Made by a program: the position numbers and the translations under genes. DNA of 64,000 nucleotides, from contig CAZNSX010000002.1 of NCBI GenBank assembly GCA_964575845.1, forward strand, positions 186,001 to 250,000, given 5' to 3'. Under the pieces are notes generated by a model that was not told the origin of the DNA, did not search any database, and saw only the letters and a program-made list of their open reading frames with translations. This stretch comes from CAZNSX01 sp964575845. Its GTDB lineage: Bacteria > UBA8248 > CAZNSX01. Below, in pieces: positions 54,194 to 62,886 of the stretch (its first letter is position 1; each line of letters begins with the position of its first letter).

Positions 54194-54907
54194 ATGCAGG
54201 GCCTTGCCACCCTTTCACTGACGAGGCAAAGCCAGGAGGCTCTTGAGCGCTCTATCGGCTATACCTTCGAAGATCCCTTCCTCCTACAGGAGGCCCTAAC
54301 CCATCGCTCCTATGCGCAGGAGTCAAACCGCGGGCTCAGGGACAATGAGCGGTTGGAGTTCCTGGGCGATGCGGTCCTGGGTCTTGTTCTCTCCGATAGC
54401 CTGCTGCGGGAGCAGCCTCAGGCCCGGGAGGGTGAGCTCTCCAAGCTGCGCTCCCAGCTTGTCAGTGAAAAATATCTGGCAGAGCTGGCACGTGCCATTG
54501 GTCTCAGGGGGCACCTCCTCCTTGGCCGCGGCGAGGAAAAGAGTGGCGGCAGGCAGAAGCGCTCCATTCTGGCTGGGGCCTTTGAAGCCCTGGTGGGGGC
54601 CATTTATTTGGATGCTGGCTTCGAGCTCTGCAGTAGCGTCCTCTGGGAACTGTTCCTGAATTATGTCAACGGACCTCTGGACCACGTAGAGCTAGCAGAT
54701 TTCAAGAGTCGTTTTCAGGAATTCCTCCAGAAGCAGGGGAAGAGCAGGCCCGTTTATAGGGTGGTGAGGGAGTACGGTCCCGCCCACGAGAAGACCTTTG
54801 AGGTGGAACTCAGAGTGAGGGGCGAGGTCTTAGCTGTGGGTAGGGGTCCAAGCAAGAAGAGCGCCGAGCAGCAGGCCGCCAAGAAGGGTCTCGCCCGCTT
54901 GCGGTGA
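54194..54907 (+). CDS. rnc: Ribonuclease III
   Basis: Double-strand RNA endonuclease, about 237 residues. The start is uncertain: ATG 54194 (MQGLATLSLTRQ) has GACGGAG almost touching it; GTG 54173, overlapping the fabF stop, is the alternative. Catalytic domain: NERLEFLGDAVLGLVLSD signature and GAFEALVGAIYLDAG. The dsRNA-binding domain occupies about residues 165-237 (DFKSRFQEFLQKQGK, GPSKKSAEQQAAKKGL). The radical SAM gene begins four bases before its stop. Confidence 0.95.
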   Translation: MQGLATLSLTRQSQEALERSIGYTFEDPFLLQEALTHRSYAQESNRGLRDNERLEFLGDAVLGLVLSDSLLREQPQAREGELSKLRSQLVSEKYLAELARAIGLRGHLLLGRGEEKSGGRQKRSILAGAFEALVGAIYLDAGFELCSSVLWELFLNYVNGPLDHVELADFKSRFQEFLQKQGKSRPVYRVVREYGPAHEKTFEVELRVRGEVLAVGRGPSKKSAEQQAAKKGLARLR

Positions 54908-55947
54908 AAAGACCTTCGCATTTGCGCCGAGCTATCATTCCCATTTTTCTTCCCTTTGGCGGATGCCCGCATCGTTGCCTCTTCTGTGACCAGAAGGTCC
55001 TTTCAGGCGCATCCAGCGCCATTCCCCGAAAAGAAGAAATAGTTGCCACCATCGAGGCCCACCTGAACACACTCCGGGGGAGGTCGCCCCATGAGATTGA
55101 GGTGGCTTTTTTCGGGGGAACCTTCACAGCACTCCCCCTAACCCTTCAGGAGGAGCTCCTCAGCTGGGTTTGGCCCTATCTTGAGAGCCGCTCTATAGGG
55201 GGCATAAGGCTCTCGACAAGACCCGATGCCATAAACTCTGAGGGCCTCAAGCTGCTCGGCCGGTGGGGCGTGAGGGTGATCGAGCTGGGTGCCCAGTCCC
55301 TTGACCCTGAGGTCCTCAGCCTCACGGGCCGAAGGCATGGTCCCCAGGCCACGAGGGAAGCATCCAGAGCTATCCGGGAGGCCGGCTTTGAGCTGGGCCT
55401 GCAGCTTATGCTGGGCCTTCCGGGGGATAGCCCCGAGAGGGCTTTCCGCTCATGCCTGGAGGCGGCCGGGCTTTCGCCCTCCTTCGTGAGGCTATACCCC
55501 ACCCTGGTGCTCAAGGGGACGACTCTGGAGGGTCTCTATAGGAGAGGACTCTACCGGCCCTGGAGCCTGGGGCGGGTTGTGGAGGTCTCCTCGACACTCC
55601 TTCGACTCTTCAGGGAGAGGGGGATAGGGGTCGCGCGCCTGGGACTCCACCCTGAGGCTGGGCTCGGGAGACGCATCGTCGCCGGCCCCTTCCATCCGGC
55701 TCTCCGTCATCTGGCGGAGAGCCGCTTGAGGCTTGAGGATATGCGCGTGGAGCTCATGAAGAGGGGTGTCAAGTCGGGAAGGCTCTCCTTTCTTGTCCCA
55801 CCCCGGGAGCTATCCAATTTCATCGGCTACAGGGGCGAGAATCTGAAAGCCCTGAAAAGGGAGTTCCCCGCCCTTGCCCTCAGTGTTAAACCCTCGCGAG
55901 AGCTATCCTCTAACGCCTTTCGGCTTGAGAGGGATTGTCTCCCATAA
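54904..55947 (+). CDS. Elp3-like radical SAM protein
   Basis: 347 residues, GTG start overlapping the rnc stop by four bases. The radical SAM cluster is CPHRCLFC at residues 21-28. The GGTFTALPLTLQEELL and IELGAQSLDPEVL blocks and LQLMLGLPGDSPE resemble the Elp3/YtqA-type proteins often encoded next to rnc. A C-terminal extension (residues about 260-347) is basic. Substrate unknown; a tRNA- or cofactor-modifying role is plausible. Confidence 0.85.
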   Translation: MKRPSHLRRAIIPIFLPFGGCPHRCLFCDQKVLSGASSAIPRKEEIVATIEAHLNTLRGRSPHEIEVAFFGGTFTALPLTLQEELLSWVWPYLESRSIGGIRLSTRPDAINSEGLKLLGRWGVRVIELGAQSLDPEVLSLTGRRHGPQATREASRAIREAGFELGLQLMLGLPGDSPERAFRSCLEAAGLSPSFVRLYPTLVLKGTTLEGLYRRGLYRPWSLGRVVEVSSTLLRLFRERGIGVARLGLHPEAGLGRRIVAGPFHPALRHLAESRLRLEDMRVELMKRGVKSGRLSFLVPPRELSNFIGYRGENLKALKREFPALALSVKPSRELSSNAFRLERDCLP

Positions 55948-55952
55948 AGCCC

Positions 55953-55981
55953 TTGACCCGATTCCAGGGCTATGCTATTTT
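55953..55981 (+). promoter_or_regulatory. Probable promoter for the etf operon
   Basis: TTGACC (55953-55958), 17-base spacer, TATTTT (55976-55981), about 100 bases upstream of etfB. Confidence 0.5.
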
Positions 55982-56083
55982 CTTGCCTTTGATACCGGAG
56001 ATACCTCTGAAAATGAGCCCCTGAGAGGTCTCAATTGGCCGCAGGGGAATTACTTTTTTCAGTAAGGATCGGCGGGGGAAGTC

Positions 56084-56965
56084 ATGGGCTACCGCATGAT
56101 TGTACTCATCAAGCAGGTGCCCGACACGAGCAACATTACTGTCGATGCCATGAAAGAGGATGGCACCGTTAACCGGGCCGCCCTGCCCGCCATCTTTAAC
56201 CCCGAGGACCTGAACGCTCTCGAGATGGCCCTCTCCCTAAAGGATCGCTTCGGGGGCCGGGTCACGGCCCTCACGATGGGGCCCCCTTTTGCTGCGGAGG
56301 TGCTGAGGGAAGCCCTCTACCGCGGGGCCGATGAAGCCATCCTCCTTACCGACCGCCGGTTCGCCGCGGCTGATACGCTTGCTACCTCCTATGCCCTCGC
56401 TCGGGCCATCCGCACCCTGGGGGATTTCGACCTAGTCTTATGCGGCCGCCAGGCCATAGACGGCGATACCGCCCAGGTGGGGCCCCAGGTGGCGGAAAAG
56501 CTCAAGGTGCCTCAGGTCACCTATGCCGAGAGCCTGGAGTTCATGCAGGAGGGAAGGGTGAGAGTGAAGCGCCAGATCGAAGGGGGACACGAGGTGCTGG
56601 AGACGAGTCTTCCGCTCCTGCTCACGGTTCCCGATTCCGCCAATGACCCCAGACCCCCAAGCGCCAAGCGCCTCATGGCGTTCAAGCGGGCGAGAACGCC
56701 TTCTGAGCTTGAGCCTAAGGCGGGAGGGCAAGAGGGCCAGACGCTTAGGTCAGAGCTTGAGGGAAAAGGGCTTCTCATAAAGGAGTTGAAGGTGGAAGAC
56801 ATAGGGGCCGAGCCCGAGCAGTGCGGCCTCAGGGGCTCCCCGACCAAGGTTGCGGCGGTAGAGTATGTGACCCTGACCGCCACCTCATCCAAGGAGATAG
56901 CCCCCACCGAAGAGGGAGTGAAGGAGTTCCTCGCCGAGCTCATAGATGACCACATTCTGGGGTAG
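56084..56965 (+). CDS. etfB: Electron transfer flavoprotein beta subunit
   Basis: Carries electrons from acyl-CoA dehydrogenases. 293 residues, somewhat longer than the classic 250-260. Start MGYRMIVLIKQVPDTSNI with GGGGGAAG upstream. Family blocks are VNRAALPAIFNPEDLNALE, the GADEAILLTDR nucleotide-fold region, CGRQAIDGDTAQVGPQVAEKL and the RQIEGGHEVLE adenine-binding segment. Followed four bases later by etfA. Confidence 0.96.
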   Translation: MGYRMIVLIKQVPDTSNITVDAMKEDGTVNRAALPAIFNPEDLNALEMALSLKDRFGGRVTALTMGPPFAAEVLREALYRGADEAILLTDRRFAAADTLATSYALARAIRTLGDFDLVLCGRQAIDGDTAQVGPQVAEKLKVPQVTYAESLEFMQEGRVRVKRQIEGGHEVLETSLPLLLTVPDSANDPRPPSAKRLMAFKRARTPSELEPKAGGQEGQTLRSELEGKGLLIKELKVEDIGAEPEQCGLRGSPTKVAAVEYVTLTATSSKEIAPTEEGVKEFLAELIDDHILG

Positions 56966-56969
56966 GGCC

Positions 56970-58007
56970 ATGGGGAGCTTCGAGGGCGTCTTTGTCGTTG
57001 CCGAGCAGGAGGAAGGGACGCTTGCCGAGATAAGCCTTGAGCTCACCTCAAAGGCGAGGGCGCTCGCCAGCCGTCTGGGGACCGGATGTGCTTCAATCCT
57101 TCTCGGCCACAGGGTCGAGCCTTTGGCCGAGGAGCTCATTGCTTACGGCTGTGATGAGGTATATCTTGCCGATGACCCGCGGCTCACCTTCTACACAACT
57201 CTCCCTTACGCCAGGGTGGTCGCGGACATCATAAGGGAGCGGAGTCCTTACATTGTCATTTTCGGCGCTACTACCACTGGCCGGGACCTCGCCCCACGGG
57301 TGGCCTCAGAGCTCCGGGCCGGCCTCACGGCCGACTGCACCGACCTACAGATAGGGGATTATACAGACAAGAGTTCCTGGGCGCCGGGCGATTACAAGAA
57401 CCTTCTTCTGCAGATAAGACCCGCCTTCGGTGGCAACCTCATAGCCACCATAGTCAATCCCAGGATGCACCCCCAGATGGCTACCGTCCGCGAGGGGGTC
57501 ATGAAGATGGGTAAGCGGGAGCCAGGCCGCCGCGGAGAGGTCATTCCAGTGGCGGTACGCCTCAGCCCCTTCGAGCTCATAACTCAGGTGGTGGAGCGGG
57601 TCAAGGCACCACGCGAGGTGAATCTCAAGAAGGCGCGGGTCATAGTGTCGGGCGGTGCCGGGGTGGGAAGCCGTGAGAACTTCCAGCTCATCCACGAGCT
57701 TGCCCGAGCCCTGGGAGGCGAGGTGGGGGCCTCCCGGGCCGCAGTGGATGCGGGCCTCATCGGAAGAGCCCACCAGGTGGGCCAGACGGGAACGACCGTG
57801 AGGCCCAAGCTCTACATCGCCTGCGGCATCTCGGGCTCGGTGCAGCACCGGGCGGGGATGGCCGAGAGCAGCAAGGTCGTAGCCATAAACACCGACCCCG
57901 AGGCACCCATCTTCTCTATCGCCCACTATAAGGTCGTGGGCGACCTGAAGGAAGTCATTTCCACCATGATCAAGGCCTTCAAAACCATGGACACAAAGGA
58001 GCGCTGA
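56970..58007 (+). CDS. etfA: Electron transfer flavoprotein alpha subunit
   Basis: 345 residues from ATG 56970, four bases after etfB; a frame starting at 56946 would lie inside etfB. The FAD domain is clear in the second half: VSGGAGVGSRENFQLIHELA, GASRAAVDAGLI, QVGQTGTTVRPKLYIACGIS and the SVQHRAGMAESSKVVAINTD motif. With etfB forms the heterodimer that re-oxidises the dehydrogenase at 58011. Conventional (non-bifurcating) or bifurcating mode cannot be told from the sequence alone. Confidence 0.96.
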   Translation: MGSFEGVFVVAEQEEGTLAEISLELTSKARALASRLGTGCASILLGHRVEPLAEELIAYGCDEVYLADDPRLTFYTTLPYARVVADIIRERSPYIVIFGATTTGRDLAPRVASELRAGLTADCTDLQIGDYTDKSSWAPGDYKNLLLQIRPAFGGNLIATIVNPRMHPQMATVREGVMKMGKREPGRRGEVIPVAVRLSPFELITQVVERVKAPREVNLKKARVIVSGGAGVGSRENFQLIHELARALGGEVGASRAAVDAGLIGRAHQVGQTGTTVRPKLYIACGISGSVQHRAGMAESSKVVAINTDPEAPIFSIAHYKVVGDLKEVISTMIKAFKTMDTKER

Positions 58008-58010
58008 GCC

Positions 58011-59738
58011 TTGGCCAATTTCTTCCTGGATAACGAGGACCTCCAGTTCCATTTTCAAAACCTGGGACTTGGGGAGGTGATCAGGCTCAAGGAGGATGAC
58101 TTCGTGGAGGCCGGGGCTTACCCCTATGCCCCGAAGGACGAGGCCGATGCCATGGACTCCTACCGGCGGGTCCTAACCATGGTGGGAGAGCTGGCGGCTG
58201 AGTACATAGCCCCCAGAGCCCCTGAGGTGGATAAAGAGGGGAGCAAGCTGGAGGGCGGGAGGGTCCGCTATGCCCGGGGAATAGAGGAGTCGATGGAGAT
58301 GCTGAGGAGGGCTGAGCTCATGGGGCCAACCCTCCCCAGGCGCTTTGGCGGGCTAAATTTCCCCGCGACGGTATATAACATGGCCCTTGAGATGATCTCG
58401 CGGGCCGACGCCAGCCTCATGAACATCGTTGGGCTTCAGGATATAGCCGTCACCATCGAGAAGTTCGCCGATGAGAGGACAAAGGAGGAATATCTCCCCC
58501 GTTTTTGCGCCGGAGAAGTAACTGGCGCCATGGTCTTGACCGAGCCCGAGGCTGGCTCAGACCTTCAGGCCGTGCAGCTCAAGGCAACGGAAGACCCTGA
58601 AGCCGGCTGCTGGCGCATGAACGGGGTAAAGCGCTTCATAACGAACGGGTGCGGCGATGTTCTCCTCGTGCTGGCCCGCTCAGAGGAAGGGACAAGAGGG
58701 GCCAAGGGCCTGAGCCTCTTTCTCTATGAGCGGGATGACACCCTGAAGATAAGGCGCCTTGAGGATAAACTCGGCATCAGGGGTTCTCCCACCTGCGAGC
58801 TTCAGTTCAGGGACTCCCCTGCACGTCTCATCGGCAAGCGGCGATTCGGCCTCATCCGCTATGTGATGTCCCTCATGAGCGGGGCCCGCCTGGGGGTTGC
58901 GGTGCAGGCCCTCGGCATAGCTGAAGCCGCCTACCACGAGGCCCTCAAATACGCCCGCGAGAGGGAGCAGTTCGGTAAGAAGATCATCGAGTTCCCCGCT
59001 GTCTACGACATGCTCTCCACGATGCGGATGGAGATAGAGCTCACGCGGAGCCTCATTCTCGCCACCTCCAAGGCCGTCGATATGGAAGAGGGGCTTGAGA
59101 GAAGAGTGGGCGGAGGCGATGTCTCTCTCAAAGAGCGCCATAAGCACTACTCGCGGCTCGCCTCGGCCCTGACGCCCATATCCAAGTACTGCGCCTCTGA
59201 GATGGCTAACCGGGTCACCACGACCGCCATCCAGGTCCATGGTGGCCCCGGCTACATGCGGGACTTCAGCGTGGAACGGCACTTCAGAGACGCCCGCATA
59301 ACAAACATCTATGAGGGCACGAGCCAGCTCCAGGTGGTCGCGGCCGTAGGTCCTGTGCTTACGGGAGTGATGAGCGAGGAATTCAGCCGTCTCTCCCAGG
59401 GGCCATGGGGAGAACTCGGAGGACTTGCGGAAAGGCTCAGTGTCTGCTGTGAGCTTTACGAGGGGGCTCTCGCCTTAGTGAGGGAGAAGCGTGATTCGGA
59501 ATACACAGATTACCACGCAAGGCGCCTCGTCGACACGGCGGCTGAGATATACATGGGCTACCTCCTCCTCGGCGAGGCCAGGCTCTCTGCAAGGAAGGCG
59601 CTTTTGGCTAAGAAGTATATCTCAGACCTCCTTCCCCGGATAAGAATGAACGCAGAGCAGGTCTCATCCGGCGACAGGAGCGTGATTGACCGCCGGCACG
59701 AGATCCTTGGAGCGGATAATCGGGATAGGACCGGCTGA
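58011..59738 (+). CDS. Acyl-CoA dehydrogenase (large form)
   Basis: 575 residues, TTG start three bases after etfA. The flavoenzyme fold shows MVLTEPEAGSDLQAVQ (FAD region), the substrate-binding DKLGIRGSPTCELQF and the catalytic base Glu in TNIYEGTSQLQ. The C-terminal extension of about 130 residues after that (DYHARRLVDTAAEIYMGYLL) places it among the long acyl-CoA dehydrogenases. Operon with etfB-etfA means its electrons go straight to that ETF. The acyl-CoA substrate cannot be assigned. Confidence 0.93.
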   Translation: MANFFLDNEDLQFHFQNLGLGEVIRLKEDDFVEAGAYPYAPKDEADAMDSYRRVLTMVGELAAEYIAPRAPEVDKEGSKLEGGRVRYARGIEESMEMLRRAELMGPTLPRRFGGLNFPATVYNMALEMISRADASLMNIVGLQDIAVTIEKFADERTKEEYLPRFCAGEVTGAMVLTEPEAGSDLQAVQLKATEDPEAGCWRMNGVKRFITNGCGDVLLVLARSEEGTRGAKGLSLFLYERDDTLKIRRLEDKLGIRGSPTCELQFRDSPARLIGKRRFGLIRYVMSLMSGARLGVAVQALGIAEAAYHEALKYAREREQFGKKIIEFPAVYDMLSTMRMEIELTRSLILATSKAVDMEEGLERRVGGGDVSLKERHKHYSRLASALTPISKYCASEMANRVTTTAIQVHGGPGYMRDFSVERHFRDARITNIYEGTSQLQVVAAVGPVLTGVMSEEFSRLSQGPWGELGGLAERLSVCCELYEGALALVREKRDSEYTDYHARRLVDTAAEIYMGYLLLGEARLSARKALLAKKYISDLLPRIRMNAEQVSSGDRSVIDRRHEILGADNRDRTG

Positions 59739-60211
59739 GGCCGACCGCAGCTCAGGAACTCCCGCGGGGTTCTTGACCCGTAATCTTCAAGAGGTTCACC
59801 CATTGAAGTCGCGCGACGCGGCTGAGGCTATAATTCATCATAGTTCCCCTCTCGCGGGGCCACCCCTCTTCCCAGACTCTTGCACAGCCCCGAAAACAGC
59901 CATAGAGTAAAAAACCTCTTCGTCGGAACAGGGCAAAAACAGGAAATCTGCGCCGGCGAATCCTCCCGGTGTTTTGGCCGAGAAAAAAGATCAGTTTCTG
60001 CTCTTGTCATGCTTCGAAAAGGGCCGGTAGCGCACCACTTTAGGGGCCATCAACGGAGATGAAACGAAGCTGGGATATCTCTCCCTTTCACTTTACTGCG
60101 TTAGGCGGGGCTGTGGTATACTGCGGCGGCCAATGACAAGGGGGGAGGTGGTCCCCCCCTGAACTTTCGGGTGGTTGGAGGAAGAGCTGGGCAAAAAGGA
60201 GGCTAGGGACG
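59739..60211. other. Intergenic region with -10 elements and a GC hairpin
   Basis: 473 bases between the dehydrogenase and the first repeat-flanked gene. It holds the first 32-bp repeat, a TATAAT at 59829-59834 without a good -35, a TATACT at 60117-60122 with a weak -35, and a hairpin AGGGGGGA (60139-60146) with TCCCCCC (60152-60158). I see no protein frame of family character. Confidence 0.4.
59860..59891. repeat. 32-bp direct repeat, copy 1
   Basis: The sequence from CCACCCCTCTTCCCA to TTGCACAGCCCC recurs at 61727-61758 with a single mismatch (A to G at the 17th base). The copies flank the convergent unknown gene pair. Confidence 0.85.
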
Positions 60212-60925
60212 ATGAAGCGAGCAGAGGGGGGAAGACCGGACAGGGAGAGAAGAATGGGTGCGGTGCTCATCGAGGGGTGGGATGACCTCTTGTCGATGAT
60301 CGAGGGGGAGCTCAAAGCGGTCAGCGCTGGCCTCTCCTACATGGCGAAGGGCGAGGACCTGCCTTCCCAGGCCCGAGGCTACACCTCCTTCCTGGCGGGC
60401 ATTACCGGGGACCTGACCGAGGGGCTCAGGTACGTTCATGAGGGAATGCTCAAGGGGGACCTTTATCGCGATTATCCGGAGATTCCCGTGCCGGACGTGA
60501 GCTCTTTCGGCAAGTTGCTCCTGGCCCTTGACTTCGACGGTCGGAGAGAGGAGGGAGGCCGGGAGGCCCCACCGAGAGAGCGTCGGGAATACGGGGTGGA
60601 GCGACGAAGGAGGGTGTCTGAGGTGCCCGAAGTCGAGAGGGAAGCCGAAAGGGGCTGGGGGAGGAGAGGGCCCGAAGGTCTCGGGACGAGGGCGGCCCAG
60701 ATGGCGACCAAGCTGGAGACGGGCGCCGCGGACGCGGAATGGCTGCTAAACCAGTCGGTCGGGATCGATTCGCCCGAGAAGCTCAAGGAGTTTCGAGACC
60801 AGGCCCTTCCCCTCGTGCAGCAGGCCACAGACGCGCTCCTCATCGCCAAGGCGAACCTCGAGAGGGTGACGAAGCACGTGGATTACGTCACGGAGAGGCT
60901 GACGGAGGAAAAGGGCGACCTCTGA
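60212..60925 (+). CDS. Unrecognised helical protein (repeat-flanked pair, gene 1)
   Basis: 237 residues, unrecognised. Good ribosome-binding site AAGGAGG before ATG 60212. The first 105 residues are helical (LIEGWDDLLSMIEGELKAV, GYTSFLAGITGDLTEGLRYV), followed by a strongly charged Arg/Glu-rich linker (about 110-160) and a C-terminal helical segment (about 165-235) that could form a coiled coil (KLKEFRDQALPLVQQATDAL). No signal peptide or membrane helix. Converges on 60957-61400 with 31 bases between stops; both lie between the 32-bp repeats. Confidence 0.65.
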   Translation: MKRAEGGRPDRERRMGAVLIEGWDDLLSMIEGELKAVSAGLSYMAKGEDLPSQARGYTSFLAGITGDLTEGLRYVHEGMLKGDLYRDYPEIPVPDVSSFGKLLLALDFDGRREEGGREAPPRERREYGVERRRRVSEVPEVEREAERGWGRRGPEGLGTRAAQMATKLETGAADAEWLLNQSVGIDSPEKLKEFRDQALPLVQQATDALLIAKANLERVTKHVDYVTERLTEEKGDL

Positions 60926-60956
60926 GAGGGGGTTCAGCCCCCCAGGGGGAAGGACC

Positions 60957-61400
60957 TCATGCCTCCCCGGAGTGGTGGTGAACGCCCTCGGCTTTCTGGG
61001 CGTGGGCCTCCAGGTTTCCCCCGAGTTCCGCCTGCTGTACTCTTGCCTCCGCCCTCTCCAGGATTGCCTCCTCTTTCCTCTGGAGGGCCTCCGTTTCGGC
61101 CTGGTAGAGTTCCTCCGCCTGATCGAGGCCCCTAAGCTTTCCCTCGATGTCGGAGAGCTCCCTCTCCAGGTCCCCCTTTCGCTCGATGAGGGCCGCGCGC
61201 TCCGAGCGCCCCCTCTCCCTGAGATTCTCCCGCTCCTTCCGTTCCTCGTCCAAGCCCGCGAGGGACCCGGTTATCTCCTGCTCCACTGACATGAGCAGAG
61301 AGATGGCCGTATCGATGGCGCACCGCCTCTGCTCGTTTGACTTGAGCTCACCCCTCAGCACCTCAAAAAACTTTTTGCGACGCTCTGCACCTTCAACCAT
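60957..61400 (-). CDS. Unrecognised coiled-coil protein (repeat-flanked pair, gene 2)
   Basis: About 147 residues from ATG 61400 (MVEGAERRKKFFEVLRGEL), which has GAGGGAGG upstream; the frame continues upstream but without ribosome-binding site or protein-like content. Nearly the whole protein is helical with heptad-like Glu/Arg/Leu patterns (RKGDLERELSDIEGKLRGL, AEELYQAETEALQRKEE), an obvious coiled coil. No recognisable domain. The His-rich C-terminal end (EGVHHHSGEA) is odd. Convergent partner of 60212-60925. Confidence 0.6.
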   Translation of the reverse strand: MVEGAERRKKFFEVLRGELKSNEQRRCAIDTAISLLMSVEQEITGSLAGLDEERKERENLRERGRSERAALIERKGDLERELSDIEGKLRGLDQAEELYQAETEALQRKEEAILERAEARVQQAELGGNLEAHAQKAEGVHHHSGEA

Positions 61401-61840
61401 GGGCGGAATGCCTCCCTCTTTTGATGTCCACAGGGCCCTCGGGGGACTCGGCGCAAGCCTTCCCCCTCCTCTGCATAGATAGCAGAAGGGCCGGGCCATG
61501 TCAACCGGGGGGCGAAGGCCTGCTCCCTTATAAATCTTAAGCTGTTGCCCGAGAGAAGGCACCTCCACCATGCTTCCCGAGGCCAAGGGCTCGGCCGAGA
61601 AGGAGAACACCCTCCCTCGCTCGGAGGGCCCTGGCGGTGTGAGATAGGGGCAAAAAGAAAAAGCCCCAAAACCTTGGCGGGAACCCCAGGGGCTTGGGAC
61701 ATGAGAAAGGGCGAGCTGGCCGAGGTCCACCCCTCTTCCCAGGCTCTTGCACAGCCCCTGGGTCTTCTGCTACCCTGATGGTGAGCCACAAAGAAGTCGC
61801 CCCAAGGGACGCGCTCTTATAGCTCATTGATATTAGAGGG
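61401..61840. other. Gene-free interval with repeat copy 2
   Basis: 440 bases between the coiled-coil gene start and tRNA-Arg. It contains an inverted repeat GGGGC (61636-61640) and GCCCC (61652-61656) around an A-rich loop, and the second 32-bp repeat. No protein frame with family character. Confidence 0.4.
61727..61758. repeat. 32-bp direct repeat, copy 2
   Basis: 31 of 32 bases identical to 59860-59891, same orientation, about 1.87 kb apart. It lies about 84 bases upstream of tRNA-Arg. Confidence 0.85.
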
Positions 61841-61841
61841 T

Positions 61842-61917
61842 GCGCCTGTAGCTCAGTGGATAGAGCAACGGACTTCTAATCCGTGGGTCAGAGGTTCGAA
61901 TCCTCTCAGGCGCGCCA
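61842..61917 (+). tRNA. tRNA-Arg(TCT)
   Basis: 76 bases including encoded CCA. Acceptor arms GCGCCTG and CAGGCGC pair; D-arm GCTC...GAGC; anticodon stem ACGGA/TCCGT with loop CTTCTAA, anticodon TCT; T-arm GAGGTTCGAATCCTC. Reads AGA codons. The decayed recombinase just downstream is consistent with this tRNA serving as an integration site. Confidence 0.95.
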
Positions 61918-62038
61918 TATTTTTCAATAGATCGTGGGATTTTATTCTTTGGCCGAGGAGGCGAAGTCTGCAAGAAATTTCCACTGAGTTGTGGAACTCA
62001 GCCCCTTTTTCCTTCTCTGAGCTTGCCTGAAGCTGAGC

Positions 62039-62149
62039 ATCTAGGTTCTCAACTGCCCGCCTCTTATTTTCGGGGGCCAGGTGGGAATGCCAAGGGGTCA
62101 TCTCAAGGGTCTTATGGCCCAGAAGTTCCTTTCCACTCTTGCCTATACG
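62039..62149 (-). pseudogene. Degenerate tyrosine recombinase (integrase) C-terminal fragment
   Basis: The minus-strand frame reads ELLGHKTLEMTPWHSHLAPE followed by NKRRAVENLDAQL. This is the C-terminal end of a phage-type tyrosine recombinase, whose canonical form is LLGHxxxxMTLRYxHL. The catalytic Tyr is replaced (PWHS), and upstream sequence no longer aligns. The frame continues through the tRNA-Arg. It marks an old integrative element at the tRNA. Confidence 0.7.
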
Positions 62150-62253
62150 CCTTCCCCATTAGGGCGTCCCTTCGGCTTCGGCCCCCGCCTCCACTCCCCC
62201 GACGCTTGCGACCACATAAGGGGGCTTCCCTTTCCTTCCTCCACCCTCAATTA

Positions 62254-62868
62254 TTAGTCAGGCAACAAGGATTCGCGTGGGAGTCGGGTTGTCTTGAAAA
62301 ATAGACTTCTTCGCGGTGCTACGCTCAGCGTGATCTTGAAACTCCTCTTGCCCATGCCGTTCGCCGGAACAGTTATGGTTTCGATGTCTTGGTCGAGTTT
62401 GATTTCTTCGTTGTCAGATATTTTTAACGTTGCGTGGATGTGAAATGGTCGGTCGCATGCATTATTGAAGCTGACTTTCCACGTAAGCTCTGCGGAAGAC
62501 GAGCTGGGGACCATCGCTCTGGAAGAAGTATTAATGGAAAGGCAGTCCTCCGGTGTTTGCTTTGTCCCGGAGGCCGCTTGGGTCAAACTGGGTTTCCCGT
62601 CATTGTCTGAGAGGGCATTTATCCGTCGTTCAACCTGGGCCTCATTCGCCCTTACTATTTCGAGTCGATCGGCGTCAAGGGGCTTAATCAACCCGCACGC
62701 ATGTGAATCGTTCTGCTGTCCAGCCTCTTCGATCTGATTTCGTATTTTCACGAGGTCCTTTTTCAGACACGCGATTTTCTGGTGTTCTTTGAGAGTCGGC
62801 TCGGAGGCAGAAATTGGCGAAGTCATACAGAAAACAAAGAAAGGGATCAGGAAGGCAATGCGTTTCAT
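62254..62868 (-). CDS. Secreted protein of unknown function
   Basis: About 204 residues from ATG 62868, with AGGAGGAG nine bases upstream. N-terminal signal peptide KRIAFLIPFFVFCMTSPISA, cleavage around residue 20. The mature part starts with a helical segment (LKEHQKIACLKKDLVKIRNQ) containing cysteines, then a Ser/Thr-rich linker, then a beta-rich C-terminal domain (ELTWKVSFNNACDRPFHIHA) that looks immunoglobulin-like. No family recognised. Periplasmic or secreted. Confidence 0.65.
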   Translation of the reverse strand: MKRIAFLIPFFVFCMTSPISASEPTLKEHQKIACLKKDLVKIRNQIEEAGQQNDSHACGLIKPLDADRLEIVRANEAQVERRINALSDNDGKPSLTQAASGTKQTPEDCLSINTSSRAMVPSSSSAELTWKVSFNNACDRPFHIHATLKISDNEEIKLDQDIETITVPANGMGKRSFKITLSVAPRRSLFFKTTRLPRESLLPD

Positions 62869-62886
62869 CGCAAACTCCTCCTTCAA

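Noticed and set aside
62254..62868. Lipoprotein assignment for the secreted unknown
   Set aside because: The signal peptide lacks a Cys at the cleavage site, so ordinary Sec export is more likely.
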